Assembly: GCF_905220415.1 (NCBI RefSeq)
Contig: NC_059561.1
Location: forward strand, 7,642,001 to 7,706,000
Direction: 5' to 3'
Length of the DNA stretch: 64,000 nucleotides
Source of the DNA: Colias croceus
Lineage: Eukaryota; Arthropoda; Insecta; Lepidoptera; Pieridae
Shown piece after piece: positions 22,876 to 34,000 of this stretch. The notes beneath the pieces are model-generated. The model was not told where the DNA came from. It worked only from the letters and a program-made list of their open reading frames with translations, and ran no database searches. Made by a program: the position numbers and the translations under genes. Numbering within the stretch: position 1 is the stretch's first letter; each line of letters starts with the position of its first letter.

Positions 22876-23883
22876 CCGCCATACCGCCCTACCTGCAGCT
22901 CAACTACGACGCGCACAGCCCCGTGTACTAGCCGCCATACCGCCCTACCTGCAGCTCAACTACGACGCGCACAGCCCCGTGTACTAGCCGCCATACCGCC
23001 CTACCTGCAGCTCAACTACGACGCGCACAGCCCCGTGTACTAGCCGCCATACCGCCCTACCTGCAGCTCAACTACGACGCGCACAGCCCCGTGTACTAGC
23101 CGCCATACCGCCCTACCTGCAGCTCAACTACGACGCGCACAGCCCCGTGTACTAGCCGCCATACCGCCCTACCTGCAGCTCAACTACGACGCGCACAGCC
23201 CCGTGTACTAGCCGCCATACCGCCCTACCTGCAGCTCAACTACGACGCGCACAGCCCCGTGTACTAGCCGCCATACCGCCCTACCTGCAGCTCAACTACG
23301 ACGCGCACAGCCCCGTGTACTAGCCGCCATACCGCCCTACCTGCAGCTCAACTACGACGCGCACAGCCCCGTGTACTAGCCGCCATACCGCCCTACCTGC
23401 AGCTCAACTACGACGCGCACAGCCCCGTGTACTAGCCGCCATACCGCCCTACCTGCAGCTCAACTACGACGCGCACAGCCCCGTGTACTAGCCGCCATAC
23501 CGCCCTACCTGCAGCTCAACTACGACGCGCACAGCCCCGTGTACTAGCCGCCATACCGCCCTACCTGCAGCTCAACTACGACGCGCACAGCCCCGTGTAC
23601 TAGCCGCCATACCGCCCTACCTGCAGCTCAACTACGACGCGCACAGCCCCGTGTACTAGCCGCCATACCGCCCTACCTGCAGCTCAACTACGACGCGCAC
23701 AGCCCCGTGTACTAGCCGCCATACCGCCCTACCTGCAGCTCAACTACGACGCGCACAGCCCCGTGTACTAGCCGCCATACCGCCCTACCTGCAGCTCAAC
23801 TACGACGCGCACAGCCCCGTGTACTAGCCGCCATACCGCCCTACCTGCAGCTCAACTATGATGCGCACAGCCCTGTGTACTAG
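22820..23883 (+). repeat. otp: 19-copy 56-bp tandem array of the otp C-terminal codons plus stop
   Basis: Exactly 19 units of 56 bp fill this interval. Each contains the codons for AIPPYLQLNYDAHSPVY and the TAG stop. Unit 1 is the real coding end; units 2-19 would be 3' untranslated sequence. All units look identical by eye except the last, which has three C-to-T changes, all at third codon positions in the Otp frame. 56 is not a multiple of three, so the frame shifts from unit to unit. Confidence 0.97.
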
Positions 23884-24620
23884 CAATGTAGCTTAATGCA
23901 AGCTGCTACTTTTATTGAACTAGTTACTTTTTGACGTGACAACGTCTTATAATTCGATAAAGCCGACTGCACGCACGAAAAAACATGACTCATGCGGCGT
24001 TACCTCTCTCTGACTCATCTGAGGCGTTCCATGTAAGGCTTGAAGTGCGAGCGAGAGCGCGGAACGAGCGACAAAGAAGCACAATCGGACGTTGTCACGT
24101 TCAACTATCGTCAGTAAACCGACTTTACAGACAACCAATTTTTTTTAATTAGCCAGATTATAGGTATAAACTGGCTAACTAACCAGTTTCACTAACTGCA
24201 GCTAAAGCAGAAACAACGTCAGCGACACCAGAGCTGCAACTCTTCTAAAACGCGCATAGTCCTGTGTTCTAGCTGCAGCTTGACGAGCTGAATAAAACTA
24301 GCTAGCTCAACTAGGAGTTACAACATAAGCGGAATCAACACTAGCAGGCGAGCTGCAACTGCAGCTAGACGAGCTGCAACTTGAACATCATTAATTCAAA
24401 TACGATACGCACAGACCTGTGTACTAACTGTAGCTTAACTGGCTAAAAACTAACTAGCTTAACTACGAACTACAACGTAAGCAGGAAAGCCTGCAACACC
24501 AGAACTGCAGCCGTGTACTATCCTAAATGTAGCTACGAGCTGCAACTAACTACGAGCTGTATCTTGACCACCTTTAGCTCAACTACAAGCTGCAGCTAAA
24601 ATACGAGCAAAACTAGCTAC
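23884..24620. repeat. Probable otp 3' flank with decayed relatives of the 56-bp unit
   Basis: Degenerate copies can be recognised at about 24231-24272 ('cgcgcatagtcctgtgttct') and 24388-24430 ('acgcacagacctgtgtacta'), with more scattered 'gagctgcaact' words. A possible AATAAA poly(A) signal is near 24291. Confidence 0.55.
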
Positions 24621-26830
24621 AAAAAAGCAATAGTGTACACACAGCAGAATGTCACTAAAAAAAAGCGTGTCGTGCAAACTTCCTACACTCGAATCGTATT
24701 ACAACCCTTATATCGCGATGGGGTAAAAATAGCAGCTTTCAGAACATTCTAGCTAATTGATGATTGTATTCAATTAGAACAAGTATAATAATGCTTCGAA
24801 ATTTTCACAGAGCGAAACTAAGACAGTAACGCGAACCCTTGTATAATTTAAAATCGCATAACAACTGAAAACTCAAATAATGATGATGAAAAAATAAAAA
24901 ATAAACGACGTTTCCAGACTATTCGAGATAAAGATATTGAAAGATATTGAACAACACTCTTTTAGATTTTACCGCCAAATCATGTGGTAGTTCGGCTGCG
25001 TTGGACTATTTGTGCGGAAAAGATAAATTATAATAAAAGATTTGGATTTTTATATGCTTTGTATAACGCTTCGATTAGAGCAATGAAAAATATTATTCGA
25101 AGAAGTTTGAGTTTCTTATCCGATATTTTGCATTTTCCTATGCAAGTAGAAATTCTTGGAAACGTTTTATACGGAAACATAGGCGAGAGACTGATGGTTT
25201 TAAATCTCAATCAAAATAGTTCAGTAGTTTAGACATGTGGACGAACAAACAAAAAAGCGAGTTACGTGTAAGTTAAGTGTTTTAAAGACGATATAATTGT
25301 CGGCACGCATGTGTGTCCCTTCGTACCTACGGAAAGGATTGCCAAAACACCATTGGTTGAGTGTTATTAATATAAACAAATTGTGAGCTATAATAATACA
25401 TGTATACGCATTCGTACAATAACATAGATGTAGTTATTTTAAGATATTTATTAAGATAATTTGGCGGTTGTTGTTGCGCCTGATCGTCTATACATAATAT
25501 ATTATCTTGTATATTTTTCCTTAATTTACAGTTACGCATACAAATAGACATAAGCAACATTTAAAGAAAGTTGGTTAACGCTTAAGTTATAGGTATGTAA
25601 TTATACACTAACCTATATTTAGCAAAAAAATTAAATTATTCGGTTTTTTTTAATACAAGATAGTCGTATTATGTATAGATATAAACGTAGTATTAAATAA
25701 CGCATTCCAAGGTAGCATTACTGTAATCGTTCCTTCACAATCGGATGTATAGACAGACAAACAAATGAAAAACTCTATTAAAACTATCTATAAAATTGTA
25801 TATTTCCTTAAACGTTGTTTGGAAGAAATCGCATTTTTGTAATAAATCCTGTCTTCATTTTAATCTATTCATCCGATTGTAGAATATTTTGAAACAATTA
25901 TCTGTAATAGATTAATTGAAAATAATTGTGAAAACTCAATTTTATAGTTCAATAAATGTTCATTAACTTACTAATTCACATTATTTTGTCGTCAGTTAAA
26001 CCATATATTGTATACTGTATAGGTATTGAAATCAATTAATAAAAATGTGGTCTGTCTACAAATTATAAGCTCTATATAAATGTCACAGAGTAATTAACAA
26101 CAGATTCAAACAAACGTGGATAAAGTCAAGTAATGTTTATATATCTGTGGGATAAAGGCTACAATTTTAGTATTTTTTCTATTTGCTGTTTGCAGAGTTA
26201 ATTGTCTTTAGACTGTCAGTAATATAATAAAAAATGTATTAGAATTTTACTATGTAAAAAAGCATAAATCTGATTATCCACATTTTTTTTTATTGCCATG
26301 TACAAGGTTTTATAAAAATTGAACTTACCTTACTCTTTAGCTTATTTTTAATATTTTTTTTTATAAATGTTACTATATTTATTAATGTTATTATTTCTAT
26401 CAATTTATTTTTATTTTCTTGTATAAATTACACACACATTAAAACATCAATATTTTATACATAATTATGTATACAAATAATATTATTTACTTTTTTATGT
26501 TAAATGTAAAGTTATTTTTTACTAATTAAGTAATATATGTATAATAAGTTTGTATATTGGAATACCAGCCACATTGGTTTTGATTTAGTAAAGTGGTTGA
26601 AAGTTCCTATTTTTTATTTTTAGATTTTGATGAGATTATTTTGAAAAATAGATCCATTGTTTAATGTTAAATTTATAGCAATATTAATTGTATTATTTTA
26701 AGTTATTATTATCAATTATGTTCCAAAATCGACACAAATTAATTTTTTACAACAGTTGACTGCTCTTTATAATTTTAATTGTTTTTTTGCCAAGTCAGAA
26801 AGCAATTGCAAAGAACAGCTCTTTTCATTA
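24621..26830. other. Intergenic AT-rich stretch between otp and the WD40 gene
   Basis: The part at 24975-25260 reads as a decayed interspersed repeat ending 'cgaacaaacaaaaaagcgag'; its 82-codon frame is not recognised. The rest is AT-rich with no supported gene. Confidence 0.4.
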
Positions 26831-27067
26831 AAGGGGTGACAGACGTACGAGTAAGTACGCGAACTTGTGGCTCGACGACCTTTTTCGCTCGTGTGTCACC
26901 CCAAGTACGCGTACTTAAAAACCGTCGAGTAAGTTCGTTGACGATCCAACATGTTTGAAATTTTACTCGAATCCCGCCTTGGCTCGCACGTCTGTCACCG
27001 CCGCGAGCCGAGTAAGTACGCGAACTTTAAAACCGCGACTTTAAAGTTCGTACGTCTATCAGCCCTT
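26831..27067. mobile_element. 237-bp MITE with TTA target duplication
   Basis: The ends are AAGGGGTGACAGACGTACGA and, inverted, AAGGGCTGATAGACGTACGA. TTA flanks both sides (26828-26830, 27068-27070), as in PIF/Harbinger-type elements. The interior repeats 'agtaagtacgcgaact'. No coding capacity. Confidence 0.75.
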
Positions 27068-27070
27068 TTA

Positions 27071-28415
27071 GAGTAAATGAGATAAAACTATACAATCTTC
27101 AAGATGTAAGAATGAGACAGCATGATGTTTTTACATTCATTTCTTTTTTGGCATTAATTCATTAATTTTCAAAAAATAATATAAATCGTGCCAATATAGA
27201 TAAGCAATAGACATACCCTCATTTTTGGAATCGGTAAATCTTGCAAATGTGTTGAAAATGCGAATGTGTGTGTAAAGTCATCGTAGTATACGTATAATTA
27301 AGTATATATTATACAATAGACAATGTTCATTAATAAATTGTGTTTTATTTTACATCCCTCCTAGTAAAAAATAATATAATAAACGAAAATGTTTGTTAAA
27401 ATTTCACATAAACAGCTGAACCGATCTGTATGAAATTTTGTAAAGTGATAGATTTGTATACCTAATGTCATTTGCCTTATCAGTTATTACCCTGTTTACA
27501 CGTGAGTGAAGTTTCGGGCTTTGTCAAGTTAATACCTATAAGGTAGTAGTTCTATACGTAGTATATTATTATTAGTCTGTGGTAGTAGGTACCTACTAAT
27601 ACATTTAGAAAAAGAAAGCTCCAATCGGCTTGTTTCATTTCTTTCTAATAATTAGGAAGTTTTAGGTATACCTAGTATTAACGACTAAGATTGTCACTTG
27701 AACTTATACAGTATAATATTATCTTCTTAGAGAGATCTCAAAGATACTGCATAGCTGTTTTAACATAAATCTTAAATTCTTGCACTCTTTTTATATGCCA
27801 CTGTTTGTCGCGGTGAAACATCTCACGATATTCTTTTGACAACGCGAGTAAGGCTGCGGGTAAGTAATTCCTATAGACACCCAAAGTCAAAACTTTTTAT
27901 AGTTTCAAAATAATTATTTGGTTTATTGACGCAGTGTTCGCCTATATGCATATATCTAGACGTGAAAACTAGGTCTAAATCTAATTATTCATGTTGTTTG
28001 GTTTATTGGGTATCATCTCGATTAGCTTCATGATATAAATTGAAAAATATCAAATAACTACGTATCCAGTAATGCACGATCAAAATTTTTGAGTTCTCTG
28101 TATTAATCACTTATGGCACAGACTAATAATAGATAAGAAAGGTCTACGGTCTACCGTACTAGGTACGTATAGTACAACTTATGGTAAAAAACACAGAACT
28201 ATATCGAGATAGAAGGAAATAGTTCGTCGATTTATATGAGAACCGACCGTGTAACATTTTGCGTAGGTATTTTGACGTCACGCGAGTCTTTTAGTGATGT
28301 TCACAACGTCAAAATAATTAAATAGAAACTAAGTAGGTAGGCATTTAAAACATTTTATGGAATCGAATTGGGAATCGATTTTGACAGAAGATCTCTGAAT
28401 AATTTAAGAATTGTT
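27071..28415. other. Intergenic stretch, no gene seen
   Basis: AT-rich with scattered GTAGGTA words typical of this genome. No exon or intact repeat recognised. Confidence 0.4.
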
Positions 28416-30700
28416 ACTAGCGTCGCCATCTAGCGGCAGAATGTAATACTTTTTTTTAGTTTGTATTAGTTTTATAACTCAACAATAGATGGCGGTAAAT
28501 TAAAATGTGTCACAACATATATTGAAATTTTAAGGGCATTTTCACAAAAATGTATACCCCCTGATTTTCACCTGTCCCTCGAATTCATTAAATTCTATAT
28601 AACGAAGTAGTTGCCAGAATTATTTATATATGTTATCAAAGTGAAGAAACATATACAATATTTTGTTTTTTTAACAAAAACTATGACATAATCTAAAATA
28701 AAGTTAAGTTTATTATAAATAACCATTGAAAAATGGGTAATTTTACGCTGTCCCCTGCTTACTCTTACGCGTTTATTACATTATTTCTCAACTTTTTTGT
28801 AAGAAAGGTACCATCTTTTAAGGTTTTATTTGGTCCAGGATAATCAGTTACTGTGATAATAGTTAAAATATAATAACCTTATATAACAAAAATAAAATAT
28901 AAAAAAATAAAAAAGAAAATCAAAAAAATTGTCCTTCCCGGAACGTTCAGTTTTGTCACCGATTTTCTAAAAAAGAAATTACTTTGGTTCAAATAGTTTT
29001 GCATTACTGTCAACACCATAGCTACTGCTATGCAAATTATCAGGTTAGAAGCCTTCAGGGTCAAAAAACTGCTTAGAAGGAGTGCACGCGTGTTTGCAAG
29101 CAGCAGGGACCAAATTCTTCATTCAGGTATGTGACCATATTTTGGCTTATTTCTATTTATTTATCTTGTAGTATTTAGTTAATTTTGTTTTAAATGTTTT
29201 TATATGTAAGTTGATCAAAAGTTTTGATGAATATAAGTGTCGTGGTTATATTTTAAACCGTTTTTATTACGAGAGGATTATCAAATGTGACTTCCGCTGT
29301 GTGACTATTTGAGCGGTCACATATACGCTGAACGAAAAGTCACAACATGCCTGAACACATAAAGCAATGTTTACATGGCGATTTTCTTGAGCTATAAAAA
29401 TATTTTTCTAAGACATTTTTGACTGAGTACGAAACTACGGAAAAAAGTAGATTTCAAAAATAAAAATTATTTCCCCATACAAATCGCAACAGCTGATTGA
29501 TCATTTTGCATGAGGAAGTAAAATTTTTTAGAGGAAAAAAAAAGAAGCTATATGCAGAAAAAGAAACAAAATAAGCCAGCAGAACTAAGAATCTAGACAA
29601 TGTGCCTTGTTTATTATTATTATTATGCCTAAACTACGAAAGATAATAATGAAACAAAAATCTTAAATTTTTTCAAGACATTTTTCATTAGTTTTTTTTT
29701 TATATTTACAGATTAACCTTCGTGTTTGCAGCGTCCACTGAAACAAGATTTTTTTATCCATTATGGCGATTGAGATTATTTAAGGTTAATAATAAACGAA
29801 TCACGAAGACTGATTCTCGACTGATTAATTTGATTAGTGCCAATATAAAACATAAAAAATACTTCTATTCTTGAATTTTGATAGTAATTTAATCTTTAGA
29901 TAAATAATAATAATGTGATGGCTTAAGCCCGAACTGATTGTGATAATTTAGTTTGAAGTTAAGTTAAGTTTATAATTTATATTTATTATGTGTGCCTGCG
30001 TACTTTTTTTTTCGCCATGTAAACGCACCCTTTCCCTTTTTAGGTATTCGGTTGTGTGACTGTCCCTATATTACGGAGCTGATTTTTTTAAATATTTGAG
30101 TAGATTTTATATTTAATGCCCTTCAAATCAGTCTCTATAATGGAGAATAATACATAAGTGTAATATTTGTTGCCTTTTCTCTAAAAAAGTATCTAACATT
30201 TTAAATGTAAAGATAATAATGACAGTTAAAGTACCAGAGTCACAATACTGAACATACTATTGTTTTTTTAATTAGCTTAGATCAAAAAATTGGGAATAGT
30301 GAGTGTTTAAAATATACAAAATAACGATTTTAAGTTAATAAATAAACAATATCTAAAAATTCTTATATTTTGCACTGTTTTTCCAGCTACTGAATATAGT
30401 CACAAAACTGATATAAAATTGCGAGTCTTTCCATTGTGTCCTATTATTTTTACAGATTTCTCATTTTAAACCCATTATATTATATTTTTTCTTGAAGTAT
30501 ATTGAATTTCCGTTTTAAAGAGACCAAAAAAAGTTTAAAATATAATACTTTATTAAAAAATATATTTTTCAAGCAGGGGGTACATTTTTGTGAAAATGCC
30601 CTTAAACGACATCTAGAGGCTGTTTTGTGAAACAAAAATTGTATATATAAATTGTCCAAAGATGGTGCTAAAACCAAACCGGCTGTTAATAAATATTGAA
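28416..30700. repeat. 'ctagcggc/gatggcgct' repeat, copy A, split by a transposon
   Basis: The two halves (28416-28533 and 30602-30700) together match the unsplit copy B at 30743-30955, for example 'cgccatctagcggcagaa' and 'cgacatctagaggctgtttt'. The gap is the TTAA-flanked element below. Confidence 0.8.
28534..30601. mobile_element. 2.07-kb DNA element with TTAA target duplication
   Basis: The inverted ends start GGGCATTTTCACAAAAATGT, continue with ACCCCCTG after a 2-base gap, and are flanked by TTAA on both sides (28530-28533, 30602-30605). The neighbouring copy B shows the same place with a single TTAA, an empty-site comparison. TTAA targets are used by piggyBac and Sola3 elements; the GGG start is not the usual piggyBac CCY, so the superfamily is left open. 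No long frame is present, so it is non-autonomous or decayed. Confidence 0.8.
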
Positions 30701-30742
30701 GACTTTAAATAATCCTTTCGCCGTAAACTATTTTTTTTTAAT

Positions 30743-30955
30743 TGTTACTAGCTTCGCCATCTAGCGGCAGAAAGTAATACTTCTTTTTGGTTTGTGTTAG
30801 TTTTATAACTCAACAATAGATGGCAGTAAATTAAAATGTGACACATAACATATTGAATTAAGCGACATCTAGAGGCTGTTTTGTGAAACAAAAATTGTAT
30901 ATATATTGTCCAAAGATGGCGCTAAAACCAAACCGTCTGTTAATAAATATTGACT
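30743..30955. repeat. 'ctagcggc/gatggcgct' repeat, copy B (uninterrupted)
   Basis: About 213 bp, matching the two halves of copy A. It ends about 67 bases before the start codon of the WD40 gene, so it probably overlaps that gene's promoter or 5' UTR. Confidence 0.8.
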
Positions 30956-31022
30956 AAACAAAATTGTGTTCAGGAAAGCAGAAAGAAGTAACTCATTACA
31001 TTATAATATAAGTGAAACAAAA

Positions 31023-34000
31023 ATGTCTTTAAGCTCCCATAAATTTTATAATGAGGATGTTAATGAAATATTTGAGAGAAGCTGTTCCATTAAAAGTGCT
31101 TCTGAAGAAAGTCAATCCAGGTAGGTAATAATTTATAATTTATTTATTTTAAATATTCTAGTTGATTTAAATGAAATAGTTTCAATAAATTAAAATAAAT
31201 CTACGAATACGAATATGACGAATGGAACCATTATTAAAAAAAAATTCTGAATCAATTTGGTAGATTCTTCGTGCTTATTTTGCTTCATAGATTATTTTAT
31301 ACAAATTATTTCACGATTGTTACAAAATGTAAAAGATTTAAAAATATCTCATTGCTTACTACTTACAGTGACGATGACGACAATTTATCACAAGAATTAC
31401 TAAAAAAGTTGACGCCGGCAGTGCTGAGTAAACTGAGAAAATGTTTCAAAAAAGCTAAAGAAAAGCGGGCGAGGGACCTTGACAAGTAAGTAGTTATATA
31501 TTTAATCAGCATAATACGTTTCTCCTACGATATCTTTATAGATTTTTGCAGATAGTTAAATTTAATTTTACTTGAATAAAGTAAGAACAATTAAAAGTTT
31601 TCTTCTATTAGGCGGTAAATATTTTTATTAAGAATACATTGTAATAATTTTAACACATATCGCACACTTAAAACATAAGTGGCACTATACAAAAAAATTC
31701 ATTTTTGAGTTAAGTATGCAGTCAAAAGGCATAAAACGAAACGCGCCTAACGCAAAGATCCCGGTAGCTCTAATGCGTCAAATTTTTGCTAGATGTCGCT
31801 AGTGTCACTTATGAATTTGTCACAATTTGTCCGGTCGGTAATTGATAAACCGGCACTATGCCATTTCGCGTCAAGTCTCCGGTGGAAATCCTTGTCGAGG
31901 TGAGTCAAAAACTGGCACTTTGTGTAAAGTGCCACTTATTTAATTAATTTGCTTTCGAATATTTACAGTGAGTAAATGCATAAGTGGCAGTTTGAATATA
32001 ATGCCAGTTATTTAATAAGTTTAGTGTGGATGTTGTTTTTATACGAAATTCAATAACGGGCATTTTCTTTAAAGAGCCATTTAATCAATAAATATGCTTT
32101 TAAATTTTCGCTGTGCGTAATTACATTAGTGTCAGTTATATTATGTTAACTTTAATTAGGACTTTGTTTTTATTCGAATTTAATAATAAAAAAGGCATTT
32201 TGTTTAAGGCTTTTTGTATTATACTATCATGGATCCGAAAAGAAGTAGATGTAGAAGTAGTTATAATAGAATTATTATCAACTCAGAACAATCAAAGAAA
32301 AAAAGAAAATGATGACGATGATGGATCTCAAATTACTAAGCCTGCTTCTAAAAGAAATTCCGATATTGTTGAACCGCTTTCAACAATGAGTGCGTCCGAT
32401 TTGAACATCATGAGAAGTTCATCCTTTAAGCTCTTATCACAACCAAACTAACACTGACGATGGTAACTTTTTTCTCGCCTCAGACGATGACAGAACAAAC
32501 TTTCCATCAAATAAAAAATGCAGGAGATCAAACTCAAACTCGTCGTCATCGTCTTCGTCGTCCAGCTCGTTCTCATCTTCGTCCTCAAGCACATCATCCA
32601 GTTCAGCTTCAGCTTTGTCTATACAAAGGCCATAACCTAACCCAACAAATTACTCAAAGTAGGTACTATAGACACACGTAATAATTTCGACCCTTCTAAT
32701 CCGGATGACGAAACAGAGAACCCAAAATGTAAAGTAAAAGGAATGACCAAATGCAAAAATTGATGACATTTCCTTCACTCAGATTGTTGAAGTTTCTAAT
32801 AATCATCAAATAAGTGATCATCTTCCTGCTGATTCGAATCTTAAAAATAGTCTTGCTCCGAATGATGGTTATCTTGTCGCCTCTTCCAACCCTGCTGATA
32901 ACGTCGAAATCATACATTTTAATACAAATGACACAGGAACGATGAACGATACTGCAAAAGAAGCTCCAACTCAGCCAGTTGATGCAATTACAAGAAAACG
33001 AAAAAGAATAAGATCGTTACATACTACAAATATTGTGAAGATACTAATAAATACAGGCAAAAATATGTTTCAAACTCAAAACGTTTTTCCAGCTAAAATG
33101 ATTAAGCAACCTTGTGGAAGTACATGTCGTCTGAAAATCGCAGATAGAATTTCTAAAGAGTCACGAAAACTTATCTTTAACTTAACAGAGATAAAGCCCA
33201 GATATAAAATATATAAAAAGATTAACTCTAATAGAAAACCGAAGAAGGTTAACGAAGTTACTGCAAGATTTTTACTAACCCGTGATAATTAAACCTTTGA
33301 TACGCTGATTTTTACGTAACTTTAACAGTTCCTACTTGGAAAGAATTTGACCTTAGCAAATTAATTGAAATACCTCTAATAACTGTACTAATTAGTAAGT
33401 AGTAAGAACAAGATTTTAATGTTAATGTTATTTATGACAATACTTTTATCTAGATTCAAACAGACTTGTTAATTATGAATATGTGTGGTAATTTTGACCG
33501 AAAACTATGAGCATGTGCCAAATAAATATAATTCTTTATTATTTTAGTAATTCTACTGTTTTATTTCTCTCTTTGTTATTATTACAATGTAGGGAAAATA
33601 ACATTTTAGAGGTCATTAAGCAAAAAGTTTTGAATAACTAGAAAACTATAACCGACACAATACTAAACATTTTTTTAAAATGCTTCTCCATTAATAAATA
33701 ATCAATAATTTTATTGTTTGCCACTGGATACTGAAACAGCGTTAGTCAAACTGTTATTTTAATCCGATCACAAGTCTATATTTATATTTTTTTAGTTCCA
33801 TATCACCAATTCAATTTTTAAAAAATCTTAAAACGGCCGTACTGTAAAATTAACATTTTCGTTTAGTGCCATTTATGTTTTAAGGGTGCGATATAGTTAC
33901 AATATTTTTTTAAATCAAGTTCAAATTTGGTTAAATTTCGATCTGGTTTCAAACAAAGAAAATGAAAAGCAGGAATATGTTTAAGTTGCGAATCAAGAAA

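Noticed and set aside
22676..22987. 103-codon frame across the otp terminal exon
   Set aside because: It reads the exon and the first array units in a wrong frame; it ends when the 56-bp period brings it into the Otp frame and its TAG.
22820..23883. Possible CRISPR-like array
   Set aside because: The units are directly joined with no spacers, and the host is an insect.
24984..25232. 82-codon frame in the otp-WD40 intergenic region
   Set aside because: No family resemblance, and the surrounding words look like a decayed interspersed repeat.
29031..29127. Possible upstream exon ending 'cattcag|gtatgt'
   Set aside because: It lies inside the TTAA-flanked element and the WD40 gene has a plausible start at 31023; no coding similarity.
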